DNA of 64,000 nucleotides from Parasediminibacterium sp046546515. Lineage in GTDB: Bacteria; Bacteroidota; Bacteroidia; Chitinophagales; Chitinophagaceae. Shown one piece after another: positions 7,990 to 16,997 of this stretch (positions are counted from its first letter, which is position 1; the number at the start of each line of letters is the position of its first letter). The notes under the pieces were generated by a model. It was not told the origin of the DNA. It was given only the letters and a program-made list of their open reading frames with translations, and did not search any database. Position numbers and translations under genes: made by a program. The stretch spans positions 1 to 64,000 of the forward strand of contig NZ_JBKHKJ010000023.1 in NCBI RefSeq assembly GCF_046546515.1. Reading direction: 5' to 3'.

Positions 7990-8745
7990 TTAGCTATAAG
8001 CTGCCATCGTATCGTTTACTTGTTTCCTCAAGAAATCTAAATTTTCCTTTATTTTGTCTTCGGTGTCGCATATTGGGTAAGGTGGCTGGAGAAACTCGGC
8101 ATCTATAACCCCATCTGGCGATAACTTGGCTATCAAAAATAAAACTTTAACTTCCATTTTTCCTGCTAGGCGTAGCATATTTGGTGAGAATGCCATTCCT
8201 AAAAGTGCATCAATCATCACAATAACAGTGCCTTTTCTTTTTAGAATTGCCCTTGTTTTTAGTAAAGCAGTATTATCTGCCAATATAGTAGGAGCTGTTT
8301 GGGTACATCCCCAAAATTGCATTAACCTGTCTTTTATTTGCTTATGAGCTATTGCTCCATGTATTTCATAACCTTCTTTCAAAATTGCTGCAAAGCCCAC
8401 TTTTACAAGTGGCAAATGTACCGTGCAAATAACTAAACCTTCCTTTTGGCTATTGAGGTATTCTGCTCCCTTTATTCTTGTAGGTATATAAAATTCTTTT
8501 CCTTTAGCTGTAAAGAGACCAAGAAATGCATTTAATCTTTGGGCTGCATAATAATTAATTTTAGCTTTTTTTAATATTACTTTCCTTGACAAGCCAGCTA
8601 ATAAAAAGGCTGATTTATAAGCTGATTTGTACCAATACCTCCGAGGCAATAAAGTAGCAATTACGCGTACATAGCATTCTGCGGCTTTGCGGCTTAGTTT
8701 TTTAGAAGTAGTGAACACTATTTTTTTATCATTGTCTTTACGCAT
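7990..8745 (-). CDS. LpxL/HtrB-like acyltransferase homologue, atypical active site
   Basis: 251 residues resembling the lipid A acyltransferase fold. It has a basic N terminus, a mid-protein GLVICTVHLPLVKVG, then GAIAHKQIKDRL, ILADNTALLKTR and a block with IVMIDALLGMAF. In active LpxL-type enzymes the histidine is followed four residues later by Asp or Glu (HX4D/E). Here HLPLVK has no acid at that place, so it may be inactive, use another residue, or belong to a related branch. No signal peptide. Monocistronic; the nearest neighbours are unrelated. Confidence 0.45.
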   Translation of the reverse strand: MRKDNDKKIVFTTSKKLSRKAAECYVRVIATLLPRRYWYKSAYKSAFLLAGLSRKVILKKAKINYYAAQRLNAFLGLFTAKGKEFYIPTRIKGAEYLNSQKEGLVICTVHLPLVKVGFAAILKEGYEIHGAIAHKQIKDRLMQFWGCTQTAPTILADNTALLKTRAILKRKGTVIVMIDALLGMAFSPNMLRLAGKMEVKVLFLIAKLSPDGVIDAEFLQPPYPICDTEDKIKENLDFLRKQVNDTMAAYS

Positions 8746-8856
8746 ATTTTAACCCAATTCACAAATGGCCTATCAGGCAATTTGTTTTCATTCATTTACA
8801 AATACGCCTACGAAAATAAATCATTAAGGTATATTTAAGGCAATGCACCCACATAA

Positions 8857-10599
8857 TTATTGCATTGCTGTAGTTGACAAGCCCTTATTCAGCCCTGCTA
8901 TTCCTAACACCCAAGCCACCACTACCACACTCAATGCCCCAACAACATTCAACCACAAAAACCCTAAACCAATAATGCCGTTTTTATCAAGGGTAAAAAG
9001 GGTGATCACCAATAGTTCGCTTAAAATGGCGGCATAAAAAACAGCATTGCCCTGTATTTGTTTGAGGTAAAAAGCTACCAGGAAAATACCGAGGATAACG
9101 CCATAGAACAATGACCCCATAATGTTCACAGCTTCTATCAGGCTGCCAATGCCAGAAGATAGCTCGGCAGTGATGATGCTGAATATGCCCCATGCAAGCG
9201 TATATAGGCGAGAAGTTTTGTACTCATAAGCACATTGCGCTTCTTTATGTACAAAACGTTCGTTATTGGGGAATATCCGCTTGTGCACGTCTATCATGGT
9301 GCAAGAAGCCAAGGCATTCAAGGCAGCAGCAATGGAACCCCACGCACTCATGAAAATAATGGCTATCAATAGGCCAACTAGCCCCTTAGGCAAAAAATCA
9401 ATTACAAATCTTAGGAAAATATAGTTAGTGTCGTTGGTGTCTTCATTTGGCAAGGCTTTTTGCAGCGTGGCCTTGTATTCCAGTTGCACACCAGCCAGCT
9501 TTGCGGCACCTGCTTTTAAATTGGCTTTCAATTGTGGGCTTTGGGTGTTGGCAAGGTATTGTTTGCTATTGGCTTCCTGCTGGATCTGGAAGGTATTGTA
9601 GTCTTTTTCTAGGTTAGACAGCTTACTGTTGTAAACTGTTTGCTTGCCTTTGTCGGCTAGGGCTTTATTGAAAAAAACAGGCGCAGCATTAAACTGGTAA
9701 AAAGTAAAAAGCATTCCCCCTAATAATAATATCAAAAACTGCATTGGTACTTTCACTAGCCCGTTCATCAACAAACCTAGCTTGCTTTCTGTGGTATCTT
9801 TGGCCGTGAGGTAACGGCCTACCTGCGATTGGTCGCTGCCGAAATAGGATAGTGCCAAGAAAAAGCCACCAATGGTGCCGCTGATAATATTGTATTTGTC
9901 CTTCCAGTCAAACCCTTTGCCTGTGAAGCCTGTGGTGATGGCATTTAGCTTGCCGCCTGCGCCGCTTAGCTGCAAGGCTTGCATAAACCCAACACCCGAA
10001 GGCAGGTAATGCACCATGCAATATCCTGCTGTGAACATGCCCATGAAAATGATAACCATTTGTATCTGCTGAGTATAGGCCACAGCTTTGGCACCACCGC
10101 TAACGGTATAGATAATCAATAGCCCACCCATCACAATATTTGTCCAGAAAATATCCCAGCCGAGTAAAGAAGATAAAATAATAGACGGTGCATAAATACT
10201 TACGCCAGTTGACAAGCCCCTTGACAGTAAGAAAAGTGCAGCGGTAAAGGTCCGTGTTTTACTATCGAACCGCTTTTCTAAAAACTCGTAGGCCGTGAAT
10301 ACTTTTAGTTTATTGAACAATGGCACAAAACTGATGCAAAGCACCACCATTGCCAATGGAAGCCCGAAATAATATTGCACAAACCGCATACCATCGGTAA
10401 AAGCCTGCCCGGGTGCAGATAAAAAAGTAATGGCACTCGCTTGCGTGCCCATGATGCTTAGCAGCACCAAGTACCAAGGCATACTGCGGTTGCTTAGGAA
10501 ATAACCTTCCAAGTCCCGGGTAGTGCGGCTTTTGTACAGCCCATAGCCAATGATGCAGCCAAGGGTAGCCACTAATACTATCCAGTCTAATGTGCTCAT
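8857..10599 (-). CDS. Sodium:solute symporter family transporter
   Basis: A 580-residue integral membrane protein with about 13 predicted helices and the SSS-family signatures GYFLSNRSMPWY near the N terminus and YTVSGGAKAVAYTQQIQ in the middle. Expected to import a small organic solute with Na+ at the inner membrane. An unusually long polar segment (about residues 305-390, NKALADKGKQTVYNSKLSN onward) lies between two helices. Its ATG overlaps the stop of a 39-residue membrane ORF by 4 bp, so it is the last gene of an operon led by a secreted PIG-L deacetylase. A role in taking up a deacetylated sugar product is an inference. Confidence 0.9.
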   Translation of the reverse strand: MSTLDWIVLVATLGCIIGYGLYKSRTTRDLEGYFLSNRSMPWYLVLLSIMGTQASAITFLSAPGQAFTDGMRFVQYYFGLPLAMVVLCISFVPLFNKLKVFTAYEFLEKRFDSKTRTFTAALFLLSRGLSTGVSIYAPSIILSSLLGWDIFWTNIVMGGLLIIYTVSGGAKAVAYTQQIQMVIIFMGMFTAGYCMVHYLPSGVGFMQALQLSGAGGKLNAITTGFTGKGFDWKDKYNIISGTIGGFFLALSYFGSDQSQVGRYLTAKDTTESKLGLLMNGLVKVPMQFLILLLGGMLFTFYQFNAAPVFFNKALADKGKQTVYNSKLSNLEKDYNTFQIQQEANSKQYLANTQSPQLKANLKAGAAKLAGVQLEYKATLQKALPNEDTNDTNYIFLRFVIDFLPKGLVGLLIAIIFMSAWGSIAAALNALASCTMIDVHKRIFPNNERFVHKEAQCAYEYKTSRLYTLAWGIFSIITAELSSGIGSLIEAVNIMGSLFYGVILGIFLVAFYLKQIQGNAVFYAAILSELLVITLFTLDKNGIIGLGFLWLNVVGALSVVVVAWVLGIAGLNKGLSTTAMQ

Positions 10600-10715
10600 G
10601 CAAAGTGTTTAGTGAACCATGTGAATGATAGTACTAATGCAATTAGTACTACAATGATAAAGATATACCACTGCCGCCAAGTAGAGAAAAAAGGTATGTT
10701 GTTTTTGTTTGCCAT
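10596..10715 (-). CDS. 39-residue single-helix membrane protein
   Basis: Starts MANKNNIPFFSTWRQW, then one transmembrane helix (YIFIIVVLIALVLSF) and a short WFTKHFA tail. Its TGA overlaps the symporter ATG (ATGA), and its own ATG overlaps the stop of the preceding small ORF by one base. Tight coupling on both sides and a clean helix argue that it is real. Possibly an accessory subunit of the transporter. No family recognised. Confidence 0.65.
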   Translation of the reverse strand: MANKNNIPFFSTWRQWYIFIIVVLIALVLSFTWFTKHFA

Positions 10716-10858
10716 CATTTTTTCATTTTAAGCAAACCACTCATTAATAGCCCCAAAGCCAGCCCTATCAGTAACCCTAATTTTACATTCTTCAAAAACT
10801 CTCCAATAACCCATGCAATAACAAGTATTACAAATATGCTAATGCCTTTTCGTTCCAT
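10715..10858 (-). CDS. 47-residue membrane protein with two hydrophobic stretches
   Basis: MERKGISIFVILVIAWVIGE is followed by KNVKLGLLIGLALGLLMSG and a basic LKMKK end. It carries two short helices, the second glycine-rich. It sits between the PIG-L gene and the 39-residue ORF on the same strand and shares one base with the next start. Glycine-rich helices of this kind resemble small hairpin membrane proteins, but no homology is claimed. Confidence 0.6.
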   Translation of the reverse strand: MERKGISIFVILVIAWVIGEFLKNVKLGLLIGLALGLLMSGLLKMKK

Positions 10859-10860
10859 AA

Positions 10861-10893
10861 TCATAAGTGGTAAGTCATAAGTCGTAAGTGAGG
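10861..10893. repeat. Heptad-type intergenic repeat string
   Basis: Degenerate 7-8-bp units of the form (T)AAGTNGT/CATAAGTCG: ATAAGTGGTAAGTCATAAG, then TCGTAAGTGAGG. Related strings occur at 30986-31022 and 31089-31112. Confidence 0.6.
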
Positions 10894-10938
10894 AATATGC
10901 TACTTTTTGCCTCCTTTGCCCATTGCCTCGTTGCCTCT

Positions 10939-13422
10939 TTATTTACCCTTTTTCTGCCCAATCAAATTTGCCATTAGCCTATAAGCCCCTGGCACACCTG
11001 CGGGCAATTGCCTGAACAATACTAGGCTTACATAGCTAAACCTCCCTTTGCCATATTGCGTGGTAAGTAGGCTGCCTGTGCTTTCTGCCTTGTCGCCGCT
11101 GTCTTTCATCCCCAGCACGGCTTCGTAGCGTGGATCTGCCTGTTCTGCTTGGTAAGTGCTGCGTTCCTGTACCCATCCTTCAAAATCTTTTGCAGTAATT
11201 TTATTGGGGTAATTTAGAAGGGGATTGTTTGGCAATAAAAAATGTACTGTTGCATCTTCCTCCGTTACCCTCGACAAACTATTCACAATAAAAGGGTATG
11301 GCCCTATCTTGATGTTTTTGCTGCCCACTTGGTTGCTTTTGGCATATTGCACTATCAGGTTGCCGCCATTTCGCACATAAGCCATCAATATCTCATGCTT
11401 GTTGGTCAGGTACTCAAACAGATTATATGCCCTCACACCAGTAATAATAGCATCGTATTTTTCCAAAGTGGCTTCGTTGATATCGGCTTCGCCAAGCATT
11501 TTCACCTCATATCCCATTTGCAGCAATGCTTCCGGCACTTTGTCGCCTGGGCCTTGTATGTAACCAATCTTCTTGCCCACTATCTTGCAGTCAACATTTA
11601 CAAGGTTGGCTTTTGCCTTGGGGAAATAAGTTATAGTAGGTATATGGTCGTAGGCAATGGTTTTGGTATAACCATCATAAATGCCATTGTTGGCATATAA
11701 ACTAGCCACTTCTGCGGCATTTGTATTTTTAGTTTGCGGTGTAAAATAACCCGTCCATGTGTTTTCTGAAAAGCTGAAAGGGTTTACTTTAATATTCGCT
11801 TCGCTGAATTTCCAAGCGGGTGAGTATTGCTGGTTGATATGGTACAAAACACTGTCTTTTACATTCGATTTAAAATGCACTTCCGCTTTCACGGGGTTGC
11901 CATTGATAGATACAAAATTGTCTTTATTGTAGCTTAATTCTATTTTGGGGATAATGGCAATGGGCTGGTACAGTTCGCCTTTGGCTGGGTCTACTGTTTT
12001 GTATACAACTGGCCTCTTAATCATAAATGTTTCGCCTTCTATCACCACAGCATAAGTAACATAATAAGGTGCATCATTTTCTGCCTTTCCAATCAATGTT
12101 TGGTCCCGCACGTCAAAGCTGCCACCTGCAAACGGATATTCCAACCAATAAGGCTGTGTTATTTTTTTGTTGGCTGCCACGGGCAAGCTATGATTGATGA
12201 TGAAGTTCTGGTTGTTCCCCAATGGGTTATTTACAACAGAATCCCAATTGCCTATTGCAATATGTTGTAAAGCAATGTTTAAGCCATTATGACTGTTTAA
12301 AAAACAAGACAGTTTTATCGTGTCTACTTGTGCAACCATTTGCTGTGCCGTGGTGGCTTCGGCAAACAAACCGCTACATGCTTCTATAATATCCTGTACC
12401 TCTTGTAGTTTTTTTGTATGCCAATTGCTTGCAGGCGTTGCTTGTATTAGTTTGTAAGCCTGTATCAAAATAGGCACGCTCAAAGCTGGCTTTTCAAAAT
12501 TAAAAGTAGCCACTATTTCATTAATTTTTGTTGCAATAGCTTGCCCTTCGGGTATCTTTCCCCAGCCAATATCAATACCTTCCATCAGATCAGTTCGAGG
12601 GGCATCGCCGCCAGTTGTTTTAAAATACTCTATGTATTCGCCACGCCTTCTAGGCCTGCCCTCGCCTTGGCATTTGTGCATACTCCTTGCCTCGCCGCCT
12701 ATTTCGCCATAGCTTTTGCCAAGCAACGGATTGTAGCTGCCCACATCAATTTTCAACTGGTCGTCTGCTGTTGTGTTGGTTCCTCCAAAATTAAAGGTGT
12801 TCCACAATATCCTTTTGGCTTGCCAAGGCTTTACGCCGTATTGGAATTGCTCTGAGAATTTTGTTGGGTCTGCTGCTGCCGTGAAGGCTTCATTTGCTAA
12901 TAATGAAGAAGCCGCATGGTGGCCATGCCCGGCACGGGCATCACCCGGGAAACGGGTTATAATCACATCTGGCTGGTACTGCCGGATAATCCAGACCACA
13001 TCGCTTAAAATCTTGTCTTTGCCCCATATTTTCAGGGCTTCGGCTGCATTTTTGCAGAAACCAAATTCATAAGCACGGCTAAAATATTGTTCGCTCCCAT
13101 CTATCCTGCGGGCTGCCAATAGTTCTTGCGTGCGGATTAGCCCTAGTTCTATGCCTTGCTCGCTGCCTATCAGGTTTTGTCCACCATCGCCACGGGTAAG
13201 GCTTAGGTAGGCAGTACGGTATAGCTTTTCCTTGGCAAAATAGGGGAGCAGCCCATTGTTTTCGTCGTCGGGGTGTGCTGCAATATACAATACGCTACCG
13301 AGTACATTCAGTTTTTTCAGTTGCAGGTAAATGTCCGCACTGCTATAGGTGGCTGGGCTTTGGGAAAATGTATCTGTAAAAAATAAACAGCTTATTGCAA
13401 AAAGGAAAGGAATTTTGTTCAT
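10939..13422 (-). CDS. Secreted PIG-L/LmbE-family deacetylase
   Basis: 827 residues with a signal peptide (to about residue 20, TDTFSQ). The N-terminal PIG-L domain carries the zinc motif AHPDDE (H50, D52, D53) and the later GHGHHAASS histidines. These enzymes remove N-acetyl groups from sugars or sugar conjugates. The C-terminal half is beta-rich and ends in a ThuA/GATase-like segment (DAIITGVRAYNLFEYL, VQYAKSN). It would act in the periplasm. It is first in a four-gene operon with two tiny membrane ORFs and a sodium symporter, suggesting extracytoplasmic deacetylation coupled to uptake. The substrate is not determinable here. Confidence 0.88.
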   Translation of the reverse strand: MNKIPFLFAISCLFFTDTFSQSPATYSSADIYLQLKKLNVLGSVLYIAAHPDDENNGLLPYFAKEKLYRTAYLSLTRGDGGQNLIGSEQGIELGLIRTQELLAARRIDGSEQYFSRAYEFGFCKNAAEALKIWGKDKILSDVVWIIRQYQPDVIITRFPGDARAGHGHHAASSLLANEAFTAAADPTKFSEQFQYGVKPWQAKRILWNTFNFGGTNTTADDQLKIDVGSYNPLLGKSYGEIGGEARSMHKCQGEGRPRRRGEYIEYFKTTGGDAPRTDLMEGIDIGWGKIPEGQAIATKINEIVATFNFEKPALSVPILIQAYKLIQATPASNWHTKKLQEVQDIIEACSGLFAEATTAQQMVAQVDTIKLSCFLNSHNGLNIALQHIAIGNWDSVVNNPLGNNQNFIINHSLPVAANKKITQPYWLEYPFAGGSFDVRDQTLIGKAENDAPYYVTYAVVIEGETFMIKRPVVYKTVDPAKGELYQPIAIIPKIELSYNKDNFVSINGNPVKAEVHFKSNVKDSVLYHINQQYSPAWKFSEANIKVNPFSFSENTWTGYFTPQTKNTNAAEVASLYANNGIYDGYTKTIAYDHIPTITYFPKAKANLVNVDCKIVGKKIGYIQGPGDKVPEALLQMGYEVKMLGEADINEATLEKYDAIITGVRAYNLFEYLTNKHEILMAYVRNGGNLIVQYAKSNQVGSKNIKIGPYPFIVNSLSRVTEEDATVHFLLPNNPLLNYPNKITAKDFEGWVQERSTYQAEQADPRYEAVLGMKDSGDKAESTGSLLTTQYGKGRFSYVSLVLFRQLPAGVPGAYRLMANLIGQKKGK

Positions 13423-13635
13423 GAATGTTTGATAAAGTGAAGTACCAAAGGTAAATGGGGAGTTATGAATTATGAGTAATAAATTATAAATGGTTTTTGG
13501 TGGAGGGGTATATTATTCCGCTTTGCAAAATAGGAGTGCTTCTGATAAAGTTATTATCTTAAAAAACTAGTGTAAATACATTTGCATTAGTAATACTTTT
13601 AAAATAACGTCCCCATTTCTGAATATAACTTTTTT

Positions 13636-13670
13636 CATAAAGAAGTCAACTACAAAATCCGGGTTAAAGC
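13636..13670. repeat. Right-end fragment of the 185-bp palindromic element
   Basis: CATAAAGAAGTCAACTACAAAATCCGGGTTAAAGC differs from 4248-4284 at only a few bases. The rest of the element is not clearly present, although 13565-13590 shows weak similarity. The other intergenic bases at 13423-13635 hold an AT-rich ATGAATTATGAG-type string and nothing else. Confidence 0.65.
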
Positions 13671-14150
13671 TTACTTTGCTATCAAATTTTCCAGCACAAA
13701 ATATACAGCGGGGCAAAAACTTGCATTTTTCAATGTAATGGCAGGACGTTTTAGCAAAACATCTTCATCGGTATAAGGGAAGCGGTGGCAATCGCCAGGC
13801 CTTTGCTCGTAAATGCTACAAAAGTTATCTGCGCCTAAAAATGGGCAGGGTGCTTTTTTTGCCACATAGTCGCCATCGCTGTCCAAGTTCAAGTAAGTAT
13901 CTATAAAAACACTTTCTTTTAGTTTTAAATGTTTGCTAATGCGCTTAATATCAGTGGTTTTAAACCTAGGCGAATAATTTTTGCAGCAAGCTGCGCAAGA
14001 CAGGCAATCTATTTTGCTAAATGCTTCTTCATGCAAAGAAGGCAATTTTTTTAATACCTTGTTTTTATCTGCCTTTTGCAAAAAATATTTGTATTGCTTG
14101 CTGTGGGCGGCACTTTTTTCTTCCCAATTGTCTAAATCTATTTCAGGCAT
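13671..14150 (-). CDS. YkgJ-like cysteine-cluster protein
   Basis: I start it at MPEIDLDNWEEK (14150). The longer in-frame start at 14192 comes within 5 bp of the terminator of the upstream nuclease gene and adds unrelated residues. The product has two cysteine groups, CLSCAACCKNYSP and CPFLGADNFCSIYEQRPGDC, the spaced-cysteine arrangement of the zinc- or iron-chelating UPF0153/YkgJ family. The molecular function of this family is not established. 159 residues. Confidence 0.8.
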   Translation of the reverse strand: MPEIDLDNWEEKSAAHSKQYKYFLQKADKNKVLKKLPSLHEEAFSKIDCLSCAACCKNYSPRFKTTDIKRISKHLKLKESVFIDTYLNLDSDGDYVAKKAPCPFLGADNFCSIYEQRPGDCHRFPYTDEDVLLKRPAITLKNASFCPAVYFVLENLIAK

Positions 14151-14196
14151 TTTATTCAATATGATGCTGCAAAGGTGCGGTTTATCTCTCAATCAT

Positions 14197-14225
14197 AAAA
14201 AAAGCACCACCCTTGCGGATGATGC
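14197..14225 (-). terminator. Terminator of the secreted nuclease gene
   Basis: On the minus strand GCATCATCC, a GCAA loop and GGGTGGTGC pair over 9 bp (with G-U pairs), then seven Ts. It ends 5 bp before the long alternative start of the cysteine-cluster gene, which supports the shorter start for that gene. Confidence 0.75.
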
Positions 14226-14317
14226 CTTTCTTGCTTAACACTTTAAGTTTTCATTTTGCCCCTCGCCATTAGAGAGGAGTTGGGGTAAGGTTTATATTTT
14301 ATAAAATAATATCTTGT

Positions 14318-15670
14318 TTATTGGTTATCTACTTGTGCCTCAATTACAGATTGGATAGAAGTAGAAACATTGGACAATAAATCCAACCCAGTTGCAGCTT
14401 CAATGGCATCCACCGATGTGCGGTAGATTTTCCAATCACTGCTAATGGTATTTACATTAGGCATGTTTACAGCTATTACACGGGTTGTTGTAGTTACGCG
14501 GCTTAAATCAGACGAGCCATTGGTAAGCACCACAATTACTTTCCAGGTATTGCTTGGCACCGTTACATTGCCGCTGTTTACCGTATTGGCCGATCCGCTG
14601 CTGCCTGTGCCACCGGTGCCATAAGAACCACAAATAACATATACTTCATCTCCAGAAGCTGTTACAAGGCTGCGTGTATAGTCTTCAAGGTTGCCCCATG
14701 TTACTTCGTTGTTGTTGGGTGCCTGCGGCATCATGTTCGTCATTAAAAAAGTAGCTTGGTTAGCAGGTACAGTACTTGTACGGTCTGCCGATGGGCAGTT
14801 ATGCCCCCTGTCAAAACCACTTCCACTATAGCTAGATGCGCCTACATGATACCAGCTTGTAGGCAACGAACTATCAGACCTGAAATCGTCTTGCCTTGCA
14901 GTGCTGCCCAAATCGCTTGATTGTATATGCCAGCTTACCCAGTTTGGTATTGCCCTGGATTTGTTGTAGCAAAGCAAGTAATAACCTTTGTTCATCAAAT
15001 AGTTATTGGGCTTGGTAGTATCGGCAGTTGCGCCGCTTGGGTTGCCCATCAATGCATTGTCATCATCGGGGGGGTAATTTGTGGTAGTAGGTGAAATAGT
15101 AATATCATCTATATTAATCCGATTAGTTCCGCCTGAAATCTTGCGTATAGAAAACCGTACACTGCTGCTTACATTAACGGTAAAAGTGGCTTGGCTCAAG
15201 GTAGTGGAGGATGAGGTAATGGTTGTAGTTCCCACTTGGGTGTAGGTGCTGCCGGCATTGGTCGATTGCCATAACTGCCAAGTACTGCTGCCATCAGTGC
15301 CATAAGTAGCGTGGGAAATTTTTACCGTGGAAACACCTGTTACATCAAAATTCATGTAAACAGAACCTGTGTTGCGGATACGTGCAGATTGGGTGCCATT
15401 TTTAGCATCGGAAGTAGAACTACCTATCAAGGCATCGTCCATTGTCCAGCTTCCTGTACCTAGGGTAACACTAGCAATAGCATAGGAAGTTTTGGAACCA
15501 GTTTCAAAGCCTTCGGTAATGGTTGTGCCAAACACATCATTTGTATTATGGTTTTTTACGCTGCCCGTTGCTACTGAGTTTGCAGGGTCTGATGTCAAAT
15601 CCTTTGTACAGGAAGAAAGGAATGTAATAGCGGCTATTGCCATTACGAACAGTTGTTTCGTGAACTTCAT
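14318..15670 (-). CDS. Lipoprotein with DNA/RNA non-specific endonuclease domain
   Basis: 450 residues. A lipoprotein signal ends LSSC at about residue 21, so the protein should be membrane-anchored outside the cytoplasm. An N-terminal beta-sandwich region (about 50-195) is followed by a His-Me finger nuclease of the NUC1/EndA family. The active site is FDRGHNCPSADR, with H290 as general base and a downstream ATFLMTNMMPQAPNNN contributing the metal-binding asparagine. It degrades DNA and RNA without sequence preference, probably for nutrient scavenging. Monocistronic, with its own terminator at 14197. Confidence 0.9.
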   Translation of the reverse strand: MKFTKQLFVMAIAAITFLSSCTKDLTSDPANSVATGSVKNHNTNDVFGTTITEGFETGSKTSYAIASVTLGTGSWTMDDALIGSSTSDAKNGTQSARIRNTGSVYMNFDVTGVSTVKISHATYGTDGSSTWQLWQSTNAGSTYTQVGTTTITSSSTTLSQATFTVNVSSSVRFSIRKISGGTNRINIDDITISPTTTNYPPDDDNALMGNPSGATADTTKPNNYLMNKGYYLLCYNKSRAIPNWVSWHIQSSDLGSTARQDDFRSDSSLPTSWYHVGASSYSGSGFDRGHNCPSADRTSTVPANQATFLMTNMMPQAPNNNEVTWGNLEDYTRSLVTASGDEVYVICGSYGTGGTGSSGSANTVNSGNVTVPSNTWKVIVVLTNGSSDLSRVTTTTRVIAVNMPNVNTISSDWKIYRTSVDAIEAATGLDLLSNVSTSIQSVIEAQVDNQ

Positions 15671-16115
15671 TTTTGTGGGGTGTTTTTTAATTGTTTTAAG
15701 AAAATTGAAATAAAGGTTAAAAATACTAATTTTTTATTTTTAGCAAAATAAATCTTAAATTATTTCAGAAAAAATGCTATTATTTCTATTTATTGCAGAA
15801 AAAAGGATGTTTTTTGTGTGCAAGTATGTTCAATACTTTGATTTTTTATGCAAAATATAATATTACATTTAACGTAATATAAAGCTGCTCAATCATTTTC
15901 TTAATTATAATGGCTAAAAAAGAGAGAAAACATAGATGTTTTCTCTCTTTTTTCTTTTTCCTGCCTATGTGTTCTATATGCCTCTGCGGTGATTTGTAAC
16001 TAATTATCACTATTATATTTTATAGTCAGCAAAACAACCGAATCTTTGCAGCTAGAAACATAAATGGGCATTATCAAATAGTTATGTTTCCTCTCCGTTC
16101 ATTTGAAAGTTTTTT
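15671..16115. other. AT-rich divergent intergenic region
   Basis: 445 bp between divergently transcribed genes. It holds a perfect 18-bp inverted repeat at 15916-15953, a TGTG-type dispersed repeat at 15951-16000 and two loose TTATTGCAGAAAAA/TTATTTCAGAAAAA motifs near 15757 and 15790. No ORF is supported. Confidence 0.5.
15916..15953. terminator. Perfect 18-bp inverted repeat, terminator-like
   Basis: AAAAAAGAGAGAAAACAT, AG, then ATGTTTTCTCTCTTTTTT. The stem is purine-rich on one side and terminator-like in both directions, yet it lies upstream of both flanking genes rather than downstream of either. Confidence 0.5.
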
Positions 16116-16718
16116 ATGACAGCTTTAAAAATAATTTCTTATACAGGTATTTACATTTTTGCCCTTACTGGTGCATTAAAAGCGCGGACATTTAAAATGG
16201 ATGTTTTTGGAGGTATTGTATTGGCTTTTGCCACGGCTTATGGCGGTGGCACTGTAAGGGACATGTTTATTGGAGCACAACGTGTAAACTGGGTAAATGA
16301 CAATATAGCCCTGCTGTTAGTACTGGCTGGCACAGGCATTACGTTTTTGCTAAAACAAAACGTACACCGCTTTAGGGCTACGCTTTTTTATACCGATGCC
16401 ATTGGGCTAGGCTTGTTTACCACCACAGGCATAGAAGTAAGCCTGCAAAATGGCGTTAACCAGCCTTATGCCTTGGTAATGGGTGTTATTACAGCCACTT
16501 TTGGCGGTTTGGTGGCCGATGTATTGTGCAGTTCTATCCCTACACTATTGAAAAGGGGCGAGTTGTATGCTACTGCCAGTGCCATTGGTGGTGCATTGTA
16601 CATATTGCTAAAGCATACCATTGTTCCCCACAATACCAACCTAGTTATTTGTATTGTTACGGTTACGGCTATCAGGGTATATTCAAAGCGAAAAAGGCTA
16701 ACATTGCCGGAGATATAA
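16116..16718 (+). CDS. Trimeric intracellular cation channel family protein (UPF0126)
   Basis: 200 residues with about seven hydrophobic helices arranged as two similar halves. It carries the hallmark glycine motifs FATAYGGGTVRDMFIG in the first half and ITATFGGLVADVLC in the second. Bacterial members form homotrimeric K+-permeable channels in the inner membrane. The start at the first ATG gives the first helix immediately. It stands alone. Confidence 0.88.
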   Translation: MTALKIISYTGIYIFALTGALKARTFKMDVFGGIVLAFATAYGGGTVRDMFIGAQRVNWVNDNIALLLVLAGTGITFLLKQNVHRFRATLFYTDAIGLGLFTTTGIEVSLQNGVNQPYALVMGVITATFGGLVADVLCSSIPTLLKRGELYATASAIGGALYILLKHTIVPHNTNLVICIVTVTAIRVYSKRKRLTLPEI

Positions 16719-16997
16719 TGTTGATTTTAAAAAAAGGACTGCCTAAAGGCATGGGGGGTATAAATGGGGCAATTTCGGCTTTAGCCGTGAACAGGCTATT
16801 ACCTTATAATTGGGAATCTTATTTTGAAACCAATAAATAGCCTTTGTATAAGCACAATTAGCTCTGCTTCAAGTACTCTCTTTTAGGGGGGCATTTCAAA
16901 ACTTCGCTAATTCCTCTTTGCTTAACTCCTGTCCCTCTCCTATGAGCTTCTGTGCGTAAACGGTAACCCCCGAGAGGGGAATTTAACTGTTTTTGAA
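16719..16997. other. Intergenic remnants of repeats
   Basis: Contains short self-complementary pieces (GACTGCCTAAAGGCA, CGGCTTTAGCCG), a GGGGGCATTTCAAAACTTCGC copy at about 16887-16907 that is shared with 978-996 and 24000-24552, and a CCCCCGAGAGGGG end. No credible gene. Confidence 0.45.

Noticed and set aside
14151..14192. 14-residue N-terminal extension of the cysteine-cluster protein
   Set aside because: It begins 5 bp from the upstream nuclease gene's terminator and does not resemble the family.
16526..16840. 104-residue ORF overlapping the TRIC channel gene
   Set aside because: It is an alternate frame of the channel gene continuing into repeat-like intergenic DNA.
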